Assembly (NCBI GenBank): GCA_946407735.1 | Contig: CAMJPL010000003.1 | Coordinates: 1 to 64,000, forward strand | From: an uncultured Clostridia bacterium | GTDB taxonomy: Bacteria > Bacillota > Clostridia > Oscillospirales > CAG-272 | Length of the DNA: 64,000 bases | Direction of reading: 5' to 3' | Shown: in pieces, positions 9,015 through 17,249 of the stretch | How positions within the stretch are numbered: the stretch's first letter is position 1 | Layout: each line of letters opens with the position of its first letter | The notes under the pieces: model-generated | The model's database searches: none | What the model was told of the DNA's origin: nothing | Seen by the model: only the letters and a program-made list of their open reading frames with translations | Position numbers and translations under genes: made by a program

Positions 9015-9920
9015 TCATTCCAGCTCGCCTATGTCTTTTATGCTGTATTCGACAAACGCGAAGCGACGGCTGTCGGGAGACCAGCTGTTGACGTTCATCG
9101 TGCCCTGACCGCCGAAGAGCGACCTTATCGGGCGCGCCCCGCTGCCGTCGCTGTTCATCAGCATGATCTCGACGCGCCTGTGGGGCAGATGCTCGGACGG
9201 GCTGATGCTGCCCGCGCGGTAGGCGAGATATGAGACGAGCCTGCCGTCCGGAGATACATGCGGGAACCAGCAGTTGCGCGAATTGTCAAAGGTGATCCTC
9301 TCGGCGTCAGATCCGTCGCATTTCATCCGCCAGACCTGCATGAGGCCGGATCTTACCGAGTTGTACCATATATATTTCCCGTCCGGGGAGTATTCGGGAC
9401 CGTCGTTCAGCCCGGGGGAATCGGTGAGCTTTTTCTCCGTCCCTCCGTCGGCCGGGATCGCATATATGTCGAACTCTCCGTTTCTTTCGGCGCAGTAGGC
9501 GAGAGTTTTCCCGTCCGGCGACCAGCCGTGAAGATAGCTCGGACCGAGCGGGGTTATCAGCTTCGGCACCCCGCCCGATATCGGCATCATGTAAACTCTC
9601 GATCTGCCGTCTTCTTTGCTCCCGTGGCTTATCGCGATGCGTTTGCCGTCGGGCGACAGGACGTGATCGTTGTTGCAGTTGTCGGCAAAGCCGGAGTCGA
9701 TGATCGTTTTCTGACGCGATTCAAGATCGAAGCGGACCATCCGGCCTTTCTCGTTGTAATACAGCGAGAGGCCGTCCTTTGACCAGTTCGGCGCCTCGAT
9801 GAGGCCGTCTGTCACATCCGCGTCGGAAATGACGCCTGTCTCGGCGTCGTATATCCTCAGATATGATATGTCGTCTTCCCGGTACCACGGGTTTGATCTG
9901 TAAAATTGTATGTCCTTCAT
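9015..9920 (-). CDS. TolB-like beta-propeller protein
   Basis: 301 residues made of repeated blades of the form SPDGKxIA, WSPDGKTLAY, YSPDGKYIWY, VSPDGRLVSY and WSPDSRRFAF, as in the TolB/WD40-like six-bladed propellers. There is no signal peptide or lipobox, so unlike Gram-negative TolB it should stay in the cytoplasm. Such proteins in Clostridia are often annotated as TolB family or oligogalacturonide-lyase-like; no catalytic motif of that lyase can be confirmed here. It is monocistronic from the promoter at 9961-9989. Likely roles are binding or scaffolding, or a sugar lyase; function unresolved. Confidence 0.8.
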   Translation of the reverse strand: MKDIQFYRSNPWYREDDISYLRIYDAETGVISDADVTDGLIEAPNWSKDGLSLYYNEKGRMVRFDLESRQKTIIDSGFADNCNNDHVLSPDGKRIAISHGSKEDGRSRVYMMPISGGVPKLITPLGPSYLHGWSPDGKTLAYCAERNGEFDIYAIPADGGTEKKLTDSPGLNDGPEYSPDGKYIWYNSVRSGLMQVWRMKCDGSDAERITFDNSRNCWFPHVSPDGRLVSYLAYRAGSISPSEHLPHRRVEIMLMNSDGSGARPIRSLFGGQGTMNVNSWSPDSRRFAFVEYSIKDIGELE

Positions 9921-9960
9921 GGCGTTCGCTCATTCACGGAAATAATATCGTTCTGCTCTC

Positions 9961-9989
9961 ATTATATAACATTTTTGATGATGAGTCAA
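9961..9989 (-). promoter_or_regulatory. Promoter of the TolB-like gene
   Basis: On the minus strand TTGACT (9989-9984), 17 bp, TATAAT (9966-9961), about 40 bp before the start codon. Confidence 0.85.
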
Positions 9990-10042
9990 GCTTAACCGAT
10001 CCATTTTTCACAAATAAACGGCTGAAAAGCTGAAAATACAAA

Positions 10043-10573
10043 ATGACCTGTTTTGAAATCAAAACCAACCGTCTCGTCCTGAAGCCGATTTGCATGGATT
10101 ACCTCGAATCGACGCACGAATACGCGTCCGATCCCGGGAACTGCACATATATGCTGTATCTGCCGAATGAGACTCTTGACATGACGAGACGCTTCATCGA
10201 GAGGGCGGAGGCCGAATGGCGCCTTGAACAGCCGGCGTTTTACGAGCTGGCGGTGCTGCTCGGCGGAAAGCATATCGGCGGAGTCAGCCTGAGCCCAGAA
10301 GACGGCGGGACGTCCGCCGAGCTCGGATGGATCATAAACAGGAGATATCATAACCGCGGATACGCCTCGGAGGCCGCCGCGGCGCTGATGGAGTACGCCG
10401 CCCGTCACCTCGGGATAAAGCGCTTCATAGCTCACTGCGACACAGAAAACAAGCCGTCTGAGAGAGTCATGATAAAGCTCGGCATGACGAAAACGGCGGA
10501 ATACGGGGGCAGGAGGAGCAGGAACTTCGATCACGAACGCCGTGAATACCTGTATGAAAGGACATATCCGTGA
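10043..10573 (+). CDS. GNAT family N-acetyltransferase (RimJ/RimL-like)
   Basis: 176 residues. The opening FEIKTNRLVLKPI is the typical beta-1 of RimJ/RimL-type acetyltransferases, and the acetyl-CoA loop is seen in YHNRGYASEAAAALMEYA (R/Q-x-x-G-x-A pattern), followed by HLGIKRFIAHCDTENKPSERVMIKLGM, where ENKPSERV is the usual Asn-Ser turn. It transfers an acetyl group from acetyl-CoA to an amine, perhaps a protein N-terminus or a small molecule. No strong ribosome site precedes the ATG. It ends 21 bp before a terminator and seems to stand alone. Confidence 0.9.
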   Translation: MTCFEIKTNRLVLKPICMDYLESTHEYASDPGNCTYMLYLPNETLDMTRRFIERAEAEWRLEQPAFYELAVLLGGKHIGGVSLSPEDGGTSAELGWIINRRYHNRGYASEAAAALMEYAARHLGIKRFIAHCDTENKPSERVMIKLGMTKTAEYGGRRSRNFDHERREYLYERTYP

Positions 10574-10594
10574 TCCCGACGGAAAAGGGTATGC

Positions 10595-10624
10595 AGCCGC
10601 CGTATACGGCGGCTCCTTTTTTTC
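10595..10624 (+). terminator. Rho-independent terminator
   Basis: AGCCGCCG / CGGCGGCT arms at 10595-10602 and 10607-10614 with a TATA loop, followed by CC and a T-run. Confidence 0.88.
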
Positions 10625-10653
10625 AAAGGCGGCTATTCTTTACAAAATCGGTA

Positions 10654-10682
10654 TTGAAAACATCCGCCGCTTCGATTATAAT
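10654..10682 (+). promoter_or_regulatory. Promoter of the partner-switching cluster
   Basis: TTGAAA at 10654-10659, 17-bp spacer, TATAAT at 10677-10682. The leader to the first start codon is about 88 nt. Confidence 0.85.
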
Positions 10683-10776
10683 ATTAAAGATATGTTATTG
10701 CCTGATTTCAAGGCGGCGGACGGGATATACCGACGCGCCGCATGTCTCTTTGTGACGGAAAAAGGAGAGTCAAAAT

Positions 10777-11379
10777 ATGAAATCTGATGTGATCCATCTG
10801 ACGAACGAAGGCGTCGGTTTCGACGACGCTCTCGCGCAGGCGGAGCTTGTCGCGAAGTTCAAGTCTCTGCCCGATAAAAGCGCTCTGCATCTCCGCCTTC
10901 TCACCGAGGAGATGGTCGGCATGATGCACGCTCTTACCGGCGAAAGAGAAGCCGATTTCTGGATCGACGACAAGGACGGCGTCTTCGCGCTCCATCTGCA
11001 GGCGCAGACGAACATGAACGCCGAGATGAGAAAGAATCTTCTCGCCGCCTCAAAGAGCGGATCGAATTCGGCCGCGAAGGGCATAGTCGGCAAGATGCGC
11101 GATCTGTTCGACCGCCTCATCGAGCCCGTCGACGGCGATATGTCCGGCGTGCTGGTCGGGCTCAACGTGAACTACGCGAACGCCGATTTCGGAAGCTATT
11201 CGGCGGCGCTCGCCGGACTCTGGACGCTGAACAATTATAAATCTGCGCTGAAAGAGGGACACGCCCCGCAGGAGAACTGGGACGAGCTTGAGAAATCCGT
11301 TATCGCCCGCCTCGCCGACGACGTTCAGATCGGCATCTCGGGACAGAATGTCGAAATGATCATATACAAGAAGTTCTGA
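10777..11379 (+). CDS. RsbW-like ATPase-fold protein (putative anti-sigma-type regulator)
   Basis: 200 residues, cytoplasmic. The segment LRLLTEEMVGMMHALTGE (about residues 39-56) looks like the N-box helix of GHKL/RsbW-type ATPases with Glu44-Glu45, followed by a beta-strand stretch ADFWIDD, and the C-terminus ends in a strand pair. The G1 and G2 boxes are not obvious, so ATP binding is uncertain. Placement directly before a STAS-domain antagonist gene (27 bp gap) and upstream of a second protein with STAS and HATPase domains argues for a partner-switching role. AAAGGAG lies 10 bp upstream of the start. It is the first gene of a five-gene run. Confidence 0.7.
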   Translation: MKSDVIHLTNEGVGFDDALAQAELVAKFKSLPDKSALHLRLLTEEMVGMMHALTGEREADFWIDDKDGVFALHLQAQTNMNAEMRKNLLAASKSGSNSAAKGIVGKMRDLFDRLIEPVDGDMSGVLVGLNVNYANADFGSYSAALAGLWTLNNYKSALKEGHAPQENWDELEKSVIARLADDVQIGISGQNVEMIIYKKF

Positions 11380-11406
11380 ATTTGAGACCGGAAGGAGAAT
11401 ATAAAG

Positions 11407-11703
11407 ATGACTATCACGAAAACACAGAACGGCGCCGCCCTGACAGTCAAGGTGGACGGAAGACTCGACACCATGACCGCGCCTCAGCTCGAGTCCGTCG
11501 TAAGCTCAGAGCTCGGCGGGATAGAGAAGCTCGTCTTCGATTTCGCCGATCTTGAGTACATCTCGTCCGCCGGTCTGCGCGTGCTTCTTTCCGCGCAGAA
11601 GACGATGAACTCGCAGGGGACCATGACCGTGAAGAACGTGAACGAGCTCGTCTCCGAGGTGTTCGAGGTCACCGGCTTCACCGATATACTGACCATCGAG
11701 TGA
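11407..11703 (+). CDS. STAS-domain anti-sigma factor antagonist
   Basis: 98 residues, a complete single STAS domain like SpoIIAA/RsbV. The phosphorylation loop FADLEYISSAGLRVLL has Ser53-Ser54; in SpoIIAA/RsbV the matching serine is phosphorylated by the cognate kinase to release or bind the anti-sigma factor. GGAGAATATAAAG precedes the ATG. The gene lies between the RsbW-like gene and a small secreted protein. It closely resembles the STAS domain at the N-terminus of the large fusion protein encoded 540 bp downstream, so the two may compete for the same partner (inference). Confidence 0.93.
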   Translation: MTITKTQNGAALTVKVDGRLDTMTAPQLESVVSSELGGIEKLVFDFADLEYISSAGLRVLLSAQKTMNSQGTMTVKNVNELVSEVFEVTGFTDILTIE

Positions 11704-11765
11704 TTAAAGGCACGATCATCTGACCGGCGCGGGGCGTACCGCTTTCGCGCCGAAGCGGAGGCGCA

Positions 11766-12230
11766 GTGAAAACAATTATCTGTATCATTATGGCCGCTCT
11801 CGTAAGCGTCTCGATCGCCGTGTCGGGAGCCGCCATCGAGCGCATAACGCCCGTGAATACCGCCGCCGAAATGTCGGTATCGGATTTTAGCGGCTCCTAT
11901 GCCGCCGGAAGGGCTTCTGCCGAGATATCCTGCGGCGAAGACGGATCTGTCAGTATCGTCGTGAGATGGGGCAGCAGCGCCTGGACGACGGCCGTATGGA
12001 CGATGAGCGGCAAACTCGACTTTGAAACGATGACGCTCGAATATTCCGACTGCGTCAAAAAGACAGAGACATACGGCGATTCCGGGGAGCTTGAAAGCGC
12101 CGAGATATCGTTTGAGAACGGCAGCGGCCGTTTCGTCTTCGGCGTGGATATGAAGACCGTGACATGGTACGACGACAATTCCGATTTCGGGAGCCTCGAA
12201 TTCGAGAAGCTGCCCGATATTGAACCGTAA
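11766..12230 (+). CDS. Small secreted protein of unknown function
   Basis: 154 residues starting at GTG 11766 with GGAGG a few bases upstream. Residues 1-24 are a signal peptide ending AVSGAA, with no lipobox. The mature part (FSGSYAAGRASAEI, then VVRWGSSAWTTAVWTMSG) is a compact beta-rich domain that I have seen in clostridial cell-surface lipoproteins, but I cannot name the family. It is the only exported product inside an otherwise cytoplasmic partner-switching cluster and could be an external signal input or simply a passenger gene. Confidence 0.7.
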   Translation: MKTIICIIMAALVSVSIAVSGAAIERITPVNTAAEMSVSDFSGSYAAGRASAEISCGEDGSVSIVVRWGSSAWTTAVWTMSGKLDFETMTLEYSDCVKKTETYGDSGELESAEISFENGSGRFVFGVDMKTVTWYDDNSDFGSLEFEKLPDIEP

Positions 12231-12245
12231 CTGACTGCATCTGAT

Positions 12246-13814
12246 ATGAACAACGAACTGAAAACGATAGCCCTGTCCGGAAGGATCGATTCGCTCAACG
12301 CCGCGGAGACCGAAAAGCAGATACTTGACGACCTTCAGGGCATTTCCGGAGTCCCGCTTGTCTTCGACATGGAGAAGCTCGACTATATCTCGAGCGCCGG
12401 ACTCAGGGTCATACTGCGGCTCAAAAAGCAGTACCCGGACATCAGTATAATCAACGTGAAGCCGGAGGTCTATGAGATCCTCGAAATGACCGGCTTTACC
12501 GAGATGATGACGGTGGAAAAGGCGTACCGCGTCGTTTCGACGGAGGGCTGCGAGGAGATAGGCAGAGGCGCCAACGGCACGATATACAGGATAGACAGGG
12601 ACAATGTCGTCAAGGTCTACAACAACGCCGACGCGCTGGAAGATATACGGCATGAGCGCGAGGTCGCGAAGCTCGCTCTGATACTCGGCATCCCGACGGC
12701 CATATCGTACGACGTCGTCAGGGTCGGGGAAAGCTACGGCTCGGTCTTCGAGCTGCTCAACGCGAGATCGTTCTCAAAGATAATCGCGACCGAGCCTGAC
12801 AAGCTCGACTGGTGCGTCAGCGAGTACGTCAAGATGCTGAAAAAGATCCACGGCACCGTCGTCCCGGAGGGCAAGCTCCCGGACATGAGGGAGACGGTCA
12901 TCGGCTGGGCCGAATTCATGCGCCCGTATCTCCCTTCCGACGCCGCGGAGAAGCTGATCGGCCTCGTCAATGACGTCCCGCGTGACGATCACATGATCCA
13001 CGGCGATTATCATACGAAGAACCTCGAGCTGCAGGGCGACGAGGTGCTCATCATAGACATGGACACCCTCGCCGTCGGCAATCCGATTTTCGAGCTCGCG
13101 TCGATGTATAACTCGTTTATCGGCTTCTCCGAGATGAATCACGCAAACATCCTCAAATTCCAGGGTTTTGATTTCGAGACCGGAACGAAATTCTGGAAGA
13201 AGTCTCTCGCCGCCTATCTCGGCACCGACAGCGAGACCGTCATCGAAAGCGTCGAGGACAAGGCGAGGATCATCGGATACACCCGCATGATCCGCCGCTC
13301 GATCCGCCGCGGCGGCCTCGATGACGAAGAGAGAAGAAAAGAGATCGAGCACTGGAAAGGTGAGCTGCTGGAATTGCTTGAAAAGACAGACTCCCTCGTT
13401 TTCGGCGTGAGCGAGATCGAGGTCGAGGCCGATACCGAAAACCTCCCTCAGGTCCAGTCATTCGTCGAGGAGCATATCGCCGCGGCCGAATGCTCGCCCA
13501 AGGCGATGATGCAGATCGGCCTCGCGGTGGAGGAGATCTTCACCAACATCGCGAACTACGCCTACGCGCCCGACAAGGGCAAGGCGAAGGTGCGGGTAGA
13601 CGTGCTGAAGGATCCCGTCGCCGTGTCGATCACCTTCGTCGATCACGGCGTGCCGTACGATCCGCTCGCGAAGGACGATCCCGACCTTACGCTGTCGGCG
13701 GAGGACCGCGCCATCGGCGGTCTCGGCATATTCATGACGAAGAAGATAATGGACGACATAGTTTACGAATACCGCGACGGCCAGAATATCCTCACTCTCA
13801 GGAAGAATCTTTGA
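12246..13814 (+). CDS. STAS-phosphotransferase-HATPase fusion protein
   Basis: 522 residues, three complete domains. Residues 1-92 are a STAS domain with LDYISSAGLRVIL (Ser49-Ser50). Residues 100-375 are a kinase-fold phosphotransferase of the APH/choline-kinase type (TIGR02172-like): glycine-rich GRGANGTIY at 106-114, Lys123, catalytic HGDYHTKN with Asp254 and Asn259, and metal-binding IDMD with Asp271. Residues 390-522 are an RsbW-type ATPase: N-box VEEIFTNIANYAY (Glu429-430, Asn434), DHG at 466-468, GGLG at 491-494. Thus an anti-anti-sigma part, a small-molecule or protein kinase, and an anti-sigma-type kinase are on one chain. All catalytic residues look intact. The start is 15 bp after the secreted-protein gene. 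Confidence 0.93.
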   Translation: MNNELKTIALSGRIDSLNAAETEKQILDDLQGISGVPLVFDMEKLDYISSAGLRVILRLKKQYPDISIINVKPEVYEILEMTGFTEMMTVEKAYRVVSTEGCEEIGRGANGTIYRIDRDNVVKVYNNADALEDIRHEREVAKLALILGIPTAISYDVVRVGESYGSVFELLNARSFSKIIATEPDKLDWCVSEYVKMLKKIHGTVVPEGKLPDMRETVIGWAEFMRPYLPSDAAEKLIGLVNDVPRDDHMIHGDYHTKNLELQGDEVLIIDMDTLAVGNPIFELASMYNSFIGFSEMNHANILKFQGFDFETGTKFWKKSLAAYLGTDSETVIESVEDKARIIGYTRMIRRSIRRGGLDDEERRKEIEHWKGELLELLEKTDSLVFGVSEIEVEADTENLPQVQSFVEEHIAAAECSPKAMMQIGLAVEEIFTNIANYAYAPDKGKAKVRVDVLKDPVAVSITFVDHGVPYDPLAKDDPDLTLSAEDRAIGGLGIFMTKKIMDDIVYEYRDGQNILTLRKNL

Positions 13815-13832
13815 AACCGCTGATGTAAGCTG

Positions 13833-14699
13833 ATGATACAGAATCAGAAAAGTATCGATCTTCATATGCATTCCACCGCCTCGGACGGTACCGATACCCC
13901 GGATCAGATCCTCGATAAGGTAAGAAGATCGGGGCTCATGATGTTCTCGCTCACCGATCACGACGCTGTCAAGGGATGTTTTGACATAGCCGCAAGGCTC
14001 ATGGACGGCGATCCCGAGTTCATCACCGGCGCCGAATTCTCCTGCCGCGACGAGATGGGCAGATATCATATCCTGGGCTACAGGATTGACGCTGAGTCGT
14101 CCCCGGTGCGGAAGGTCCTTGAGACCGGACACGGCTATCGCATGACGAAGCTGCGGGAAAGACTTGAATTCCTCAAGACGCGGTACGGATTCTCGTTTTC
14201 GGACGAGGACACAAGGCAGCTGTACGCGAGGAACAATCCCGGGAAGCCGCATATAGCCAGACTGATGGTGAAGTACGGCTTCTCCGAATCGGTCGACGCC
14301 GCCTTCCGCGATTATCTGAATAAGATCGAGTCTCACAGCGGATATCTCCGCCCCGAGCAGGCGATTGAAGGGATCCTCGCCGGAGGGGGCATACCGGTTC
14401 TCGCGCATCCGGCATTCGGCAGCGGTAATCAGCGGATATACGGCGACGAGCTTGAGAAGCGTGTCGTCAGGTTGATGGGATTTGGTCTCAGAGGTCTTGA
14501 GGCCTTCTATTCGGGATTCGGCGCCGATATAACTGCCGGGCTGATCGGTCTTAGCGAGAGATACGGTCTTTACGTCACGGCGGGAAGCGATTATCACGGC
14601 ACGAGCAAGACGGTCGCCCTCGGCGATACCGGCTGCCTCGCGTCATCCGAAGTGCCGGATGGGATGAAGCGCTTTCTCTGCGACGTGCTTGACGGCTGA
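13833..14699 (+). CDS. PHP-domain phosphoesterase (TrpH/YciV-like)
   Basis: 288 residues. Metal-binding motifs of PHP phosphoesterases are in order: DLHMHSTASDGT at about 9-20, LTDHDAV near 40, GAEFSC near 68, HILGY, LAHPAFG near 193, and SDYHG near 250. Relatives hydrolyse 3',5'-nucleoside bisphosphates or RNA 5' ends with three metal ions in the cytoplasm. It follows the fusion gene by 18 bp and may be cotranscribed, perhaps by chance; a link with phosphorylation-based signalling is only inferred. Confidence 0.92.
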   Translation: MIQNQKSIDLHMHSTASDGTDTPDQILDKVRRSGLMMFSLTDHDAVKGCFDIAARLMDGDPEFITGAEFSCRDEMGRYHILGYRIDAESSPVRKVLETGHGYRMTKLRERLEFLKTRYGFSFSDEDTRQLYARNNPGKPHIARLMVKYGFSESVDAAFRDYLNKIESHSGYLRPEQAIEGILAGGGIPVLAHPAFGSGNQRIYGDELEKRVVRLMGFGLRGLEAFYSGFGADITAGLIGLSERYGLYVTAGSDYHGTSKTVALGDTGCLASSEVPDGMKRFLCDVLDG

Positions 14700-14729
14700 C
14701 CGGCTTTGAAACTCCCTGACGGGACTTTG

Positions 14730-14749
14730 AAAACGCATATCTGCGTTTT
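14730..14749 (+). terminator. Weak candidate terminator
   Basis: AAAACGCA TATC TGCGTTTT is a perfect 8-bp stem after the PHP gene, with only a partial T-run. A second small inverted repeat CGGAAAGC / GCTTTCCG lies at 14769-14816. Confidence 0.5.
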
Positions 14750-14861
14750 GATATTTATGAAGTGATGACGGAAAGCGGATACGAATAACGGCGTACGATA
14801 TTCTCCCGGCTTTCCGTTTCACGCCATGATCTGAAAAATATTTTTTTTAGGAGTATACAAC

Positions 14862-16355
14862 ATGAAAAAGACAGGCGCATTCCTGACGGCGTCGGCGATA
14901 CTCATTTCGGCGCTGCTTTCCGCATCATCCTTTGCCGAGCCCATCGCTGACAATTCGTCTGCGGCGATCGACAGAGCCGTCGTGCTCCAGACGCTGTACG
15001 AGAGAGAGGGCAGACCGGACACCGGCGGCGATTATCCGTTCGCCGACGCCGAAGGCACATGGTATTACACCGCGTCAGCGTGGGGAAGCTACGCCGGGAT
15101 CATACTCGGCGACGGCGAAGGGAACCTTCACGGCGACTGCCCGATCACTTACGCCGAGCTCGTGTCCATGCTTTACAGATACGCCCAGTATAAGGGCTAT
15201 GACGTTTCTGTCGGCGAGGATACCAATATCCTGAGCTACGACGACGCCTTCGAGATCCCCGGCTGGAGCATGGCCGCCTTCCAGTGGGCCTGCGGAGCCG
15301 GCGTCATGCCTGAGACGGGCAGCAGCCTGAATTATGACAAGACGGTCACGAGATCCGCTTTCGCCGAGATCCTCAGCCGCTTCACGAACGAGACCGCCCT
15401 TTCGCTCTGGACCGACGACGCCGAATCCAAAAACGAGCTCGTTTCCTATGTCAAGGCCGTCACCGATGAGACGAGCCCCGACTATATCCCCGTCGAGGAC
15501 CGCATAGCTGTGTTCGACTTCGACGGCACCCTGTTCTGCGAGACCGATCCCAACTACTTCGATTACTGCCTGCTGAAATACCGCGTGCTCGACGATCCCG
15601 ACTATAAGGACAAGGCCTCCGATTTCGAGCGCGAGGTCGCCCTCAAGATCAAGGATCAGAATGAAAACGGCACCTCCTATTCCGGACTCGAGGTCGACCA
15701 CGGAAAGGCCGTAGCCTCCGCCTTCTCAGGGATGACGCTTGACGAGTTCAACAGCTATATCCAGCAGTTCAAGGCGCATGAGATGCCCTCCTACGACGGT
15801 ATGACCAGAGGCGGCGGCTTCTACAAGCCGATGGTCGAGGTCGTTGAGTATCTCCAGAAGAACGACTTCACCGTTTATATCGTCAGCGGCACCGACCGTC
15901 TGATCGTGCGCGGGATCATGTACGAAAACGTCCTTGACATCCCGAACAGTCAGATCATCGGCTCCGACGAGATCATCGTCGCCAGCAATCAGGGAGAGAC
16001 CGACGGCCTGAATTACGTCTTCACCGACAGCGACGAGCTTATCCTCGGCGGCGAGTTCATCATAAAGAACCTCAAGATGAACAAGGTCTCCGTCATCATG
16101 CAGGAGATCGGTCAGCAGCCGGTCCTCTCCTTCGGCAACAGCACCGGCGACGCCAGCATGGCTGAGTACGTCATAACTGGGAATAAGTATAAGAGCCTCG
16201 CCTTCATGCTCTGCTGCGACGATACCGTCCGTGAGAACGGCAATGAGGGCAAGGCCGACAAGATGTACGCTCTCTGCGACGAATTCGGCTGGATCCCGGT
16301 ATCTATGAAAAACGACTGGGTTACGATTTACGGCGACATGGTCGTAAAGCACTGA
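14862..16355 (+). CDS. SLH-domain surface protein with HAD phosphatase domain
   Basis: 497 residues. Residues 1-26 are a signal peptide (cut after SFA). Residues about 60-115 and 125-175 resemble S-layer homology repeats (FADAEGTWYYTAS, ITYAELVSMLYRYA; then IPGWSMAAFQWACGAGV, VTRSAFAEILSRF). From residue 215 a haloacid-dehalogenase phosphatase follows: nucleophile motif AVFDFDGTLF with Asp219 and Asp221, motif II YIVSGTD, and motif IV FGNSTGDASM. It should be a phosphatase displayed on the cell wall, releasing phosphate from outside substrates. AGGAG lies 8 bp before the ATG. Preceded by a possible terminator and followed 29 bp later by an alpha/beta hydrolase gene. Confidence 0.88.
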   Translation: MKKTGAFLTASAILISALLSASSFAEPIADNSSAAIDRAVVLQTLYEREGRPDTGGDYPFADAEGTWYYTASAWGSYAGIILGDGEGNLHGDCPITYAELVSMLYRYAQYKGYDVSVGEDTNILSYDDAFEIPGWSMAAFQWACGAGVMPETGSSLNYDKTVTRSAFAEILSRFTNETALSLWTDDAESKNELVSYVKAVTDETSPDYIPVEDRIAVFDFDGTLFCETDPNYFDYCLLKYRVLDDPDYKDKASDFEREVALKIKDQNENGTSYSGLEVDHGKAVASAFSGMTLDEFNSYIQQFKAHEMPSYDGMTRGGGFYKPMVEVVEYLQKNDFTVYIVSGTDRLIVRGIMYENVLDIPNSQIIGSDEIIVASNQGETDGLNYVFTDSDELILGGEFIIKNLKMNKVSVIMQEIGQQPVLSFGNSTGDASMAEYVITGNKYKSLAFMLCCDDTVRENGNEGKADKMYALCDEFGWIPVSMKNDWVTIYGDMVVKH

Positions 16356-16384
16356 AAAAATTAGATAACTGATCTGTGCTTTAA

Positions 16385-17191
16385 ATGAGTATTTCGGTTG
16401 AGACGGTAAAGCTCCCCGGCTTTTCGATGGACTATATCCGCTTCGGCGGAGGACCTAAGACGCTCGTTATCCTTCCCGGTCTCAGCGTCAAAAGCGTGAT
16501 GGGATCGGCCGACGCGATAGCCGAAGCCTATTCCGTCATGACAAAGCGGTATACCGTCTTTCTCTTTGACAGAAGACGCGGGCTGCCCGACGTTTACACG
16601 ATATCCGATATGGCGCGCGACACCTCAGAGGCCATGAAGGAGCTCGGCATCTCTGGCGCCGATGTCTTCGGCGCGTCTCAGGGCGGCATGATCGCCATGG
16701 AGCTGGCCATACGATATCCAAAGCTCGTCCGGGCTCTGGCTCTCGGCTCGACGGCGGCGCGCGTCGATGAAAAGCGGGAAGGCGTCATCGGAAGATGGAT
16801 CTCATACGCAAAAGCCGGCGACGCGAGGTCTCTCTGGCTTGATTTCGGCGAGTCTCTTTATCCCCGGGATGTGTTTCTCGTCTCAAGGGACGCGCTTATA
16901 TCCGCGGCTGACGCGACGACGGATGAAGAGCTCAGGCGCTTCGTCATCCTCGCCTCCGGCACGAGGGCTTTCGATATCACGGGAAGTCTCTGTAAGATCG
17001 GATGTCCGGTGCTACTTCTCAGCTCTGACGACGATAAGGTCCTCGGCAGCGACGCCGGGGATGAGATTGCGCATCAGCTCGGCGGGAGGCCCGACTTTGA
17101 GCGCTTTGTATACAGCGGGTACGGACACGCCGCCTTCGACACGGCTCCCGATTACAAGGAACGCCTTCTGAGCTTCTTTGAAAGATTCTGA
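16385..17191 (+). CDS. Alpha/beta hydrolase
   Basis: 268 residues, cytoplasmic. The nucleophile elbow is GASQGG with Ser98, the acid region lies in LLSSDDDKVLGSDAG near residue 220 and the catalytic His is in YSGYGHAAFD near 245. The size and lack of a lid insertion fit small esterases or haloperoxidase-like hydrolases; the substrate is unknown. The start has only a weak ribosome site and lies 29 bp after the SLH-HAD gene, so translation may depend on read-through of that operon. It ends at a bidirectional terminator shared with the M20 peptidase gene. Confidence 0.9.
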   Translation: MSISVETVKLPGFSMDYIRFGGGPKTLVILPGLSVKSVMGSADAIAEAYSVMTKRYTVFLFDRRRGLPDVYTISDMARDTSEAMKELGISGADVFGASQGGMIAMELAIRYPKLVRALALGSTAARVDEKREGVIGRWISYAKAGDARSLWLDFGESLYPRDVFLVSRDALISAADATTDEELRRFVILASGTRAFDITGSLCKIGCPVLLLSSDDDKVLGSDAGDEIAHQLGGRPDFERFVYSGYGHAAFDTAPDYKERLLSFFERF

Positions 17192-17201
17192 AAACAGCGA
17201 T

Positions 17202-17236
17202 AAAAAGCCGCATCGGTTCATCCGATGCGGCTTTTT
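17202..17236. terminator. Convergent bidirectional terminator
   Basis: AAAAAGCCGCATCGG (17202-17216) pairs with CCGATGCGGCTTTTT (17222-17236) around 5 nt. T-runs are present on both strands. Confidence 0.95.
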
Positions 17237-17249
17237 CCGTATACAGATA

